Part shown: piece after piece, positions 14,140 to 15,186 of the stretch
Layout: the number at the start of each line of letters is the position of its first letter
Numbering within the stretch: position 1 is the stretch's first letter
NCBI GenBank assembly: GCA_903865465.1
Contig: CAIPJU010000147.1
Span: 1 to 15,186 of the forward strand
DNA: 15,186 nucleotides
DNA from: an uncultured Bacteroidota bacterium
GTDB lineage: Bacteria; Bacteroidota; Bacteroidia; Bacteroidales; VadinHA17
Direction: 5' to 3'
Program-made: the position numbers and the translations under genes
Notes under the pieces: model-generated
What the model was told of the DNA's origin: nothing
Seen by the model: only the letters and a program-made list of their open reading frames with translations
Database searches by the model: none

Positions 14140-15186
14140 TTATTTTAAGTTGCTGCTCTTTTTAGTTTTAGTTGTTACTTTTGGTTTTTCTGTCTTCTTT
14201 GCCCCTGCAGGTTTTGTTGCTGTCTCTTTTGCAGGTTTTATCCTGGCAACTTTCTTTGAGAGTTTCTCTATTTCGAAAGCCTGTTTTTCAATCTGCATAT
14301 CTTTTTCAATCAGCAGCGAACCAAGTTTAAATATCTGATCCTGTTCGGCACTGTCGGGGAAATATTTCTTAAGCCTTAATTCAAAATCACTGAGTACATT
14401 CATATAATTCATGAAAGCATCATACGGGGAGTTGTAAGGATTGAAATATGCATGCACCTCACCATCTGAAAAGAATTTAGTAGCCATGTAGTAAAAATGG
14501 TCGCTTGCCTGGAGGTAATCCCAGTCTTTTTTAAGCTTGGCGTCGTCGCACTTATTTACCTTTTCGGCCAGGCTGTAGAGTTTGTCGATAGCTGCATTCT
14601 GAAGATCATTACCTAGCCATGCTGTGATATCGCGTTCTTCATCGGCCCATGAGATGGCAGAAGGAACACTTATTGCCGAAACGGGCTGAAGTGTATCAGC
14701 TATTTCCGACGGAGTCATAAATTTGAATGCTGTCTTTTTAATGACTGCGGAAGGCATGTGATTAAGGAAATCAAAGATGCCGGATTCCTTCCAGTTGTGC
14801 TCGCCGAAAGTCTCATAATCGAGAAAAACATTCAACAACTCACTATCGTTTGCAAGTTTATTGATCCAGGAGGTATATTTATCTGCTGTTAATGGCCATT
14901 CATTCCAGCTTTTGTTAGAAAAACGGAAAGCTATATCATCGCTGAGAACAAAATTCCTTAGCTGGACCTTCAATCTCGGATTTATAGAGTTGCAATACAA
15001 AAAGTTAGGGCTTTTCCATCCAAGTACATGCTTTGCTCCTTCAGTAAGCATCGACTTGAATCCCATGTCGGCAACCCACGATCCGATATTATCAGAATAG
15101 ATGAGCTCGGTATTACGGAATGAAGTGGGTTCAACTCCAATGAACTGTTTTAAGTTTTCTTTATGCTTATTTACCTGTCGTTCAAA
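14140..15186 (-). CDS. GH57 alpha-amylase family protein, N-terminus outside the window
   Basis: The last 348 residues are present; the frame is open to the window edge, so the first internal ATG (15066) is not the start. The part before it reads R-N-T-E-L-I-Y-S-D-N-I-G and continues into G-F-K-S-M-L-T-E-G-A-K-H-V-L-G-W-K-S-P-N, which is characteristic of the GH57 alpha-amylase-type proteins of Bacteroidetes. F-L-D-Y-E-T-F-G-E-H (visible residues 121-130) is GH57 conserved region 4, with Asp123 (codon 14818-14820) as likely acid/base; the nucleophile Glu lies outside the window. The C-terminus has a predicted coiled coil (about 290-316) followed by a Lys/Ala/Thr-rich disordered tail of about 32 residues. 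GH57 members hydrolyse, branch or transfer alpha-glucans; which applies here is undetermined. It is followed 29 bp later by the GT3-GT35 gene, suggesting co-transcription. Confidence 0.9.
   Translation of the reverse strand, partial: FERQVNKHKENLKQFIGVEPTSFRNTELIYSDNIGSWVADMGFKSMLTEGAKHVLGWKSPNFLYCNSINPRLKVQLRNFVLSDDIAFRFSNKSWNEWPLTADKYTSWINKLANDSELLNVFLDYETFGEHNWKESGIFDFLNHMPSAVIKKTAFKFMTPSEIADTLQPVSAISVPSAISWADEERDITAWLGNDLQNAAIDKLYSLAEKVNKCDDAKLKKDWDYLQASDHFYYMATKFFSDGEVHAYFNPYNSPYDAFMNYMNVLSDFELRLKKYFPDSAEQDQIFKLGSLLIEKDMQIEKQAFEIEKLSKKVARIKPAKETATKPAGAKKTEKPKVTTKTKKSSNLK

Noticed and set aside
14140..15066. GH57 gene as a complete 308-residue protein starting at the ATG at 15066
   Set aside because: The frame continues upstream to the window edge with conserved GH57 sequence (R-N-T-E-L-I-Y-S-D-N), so the gene is cut by the window.
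1..15186. Mobile elements, CRISPR arrays, tRNA or rRNA genes
   Set aside because: No regularly spaced repeats, transposase motifs or RNA-gene signatures were seen on either strand.

Overview
The window looks like chromosomal DNA of a member of the Bacteroidetes (Bacteroidales or a relative). The evidence is Bacteroidetes-type promoter elements (TAnnTTTG, in places preceded by TTTG at 17-22 bp), lipoproteins with short hydrophobic leaders ending in S-C, little use of Shine-Dalgarno sequences, and a glycogen gene set typical of that phylum. No tRNA, rRNA, insertion sequence, phage gene or CRISPR array was seen. Coding density is high and no gene-free stretch exceeds about 150 bp.

Left part (1-3283, + strand): a run of poorly characterised genes. 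These are a lipoprotein with a hydrophobic C-terminus (152-832), a CAT-type lipoprotein with a predicted beta-barrel-like C-terminal half (891-1883), a small four-helix membrane protein (1896-2297), a DUF1801/YdhG-like protein (2338-2703) and a GNAT acetyltransferase (2789-3283). Facing them on the - strand is a greA-HIT pair (4197 down to 3306). greA is preceded by a good promoter and a terminator-like hairpin packed into its leader.

Middle (4343-7762): two small exported proteins diverge from an interleaved promoter pair around 4769-4832. One is a very basic secreted protein on the - strand. The other is a Rieske-like lipoprotein with changed metal-ligand positions on the + strand. Then come two - strand housekeeping genes: ahcY (S-adenosylhomocysteinase) and, upstream of it, ribF (riboflavin kinase/FAD synthetase).

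Right part (7863-15186): a glycogen/alpha-glucan locus. A eukaryote-like (GH13_8-type) branching enzyme on the + strand converges, with overlapping stop codons, on a - strand unit made of a GH57 alpha-amylase-family gene (cut by the window edge) followed by a 1407-residue protein. In this protein a GT3 (eukaryotic-type) glycogen synthase is fused to a GT35 alpha-glucan phosphorylase of the DUF3417 class. Chain elongation (GT3), branching (GH13), phosphorolysis (GT35) and hydrolysis or transglycosylation (GH57) are thus encoded side by side. Opposite directions of glucan metabolism are joined in one polypeptide. This fusion, the greA leader and the altered Rieske-like protein are the parts most worth following up.
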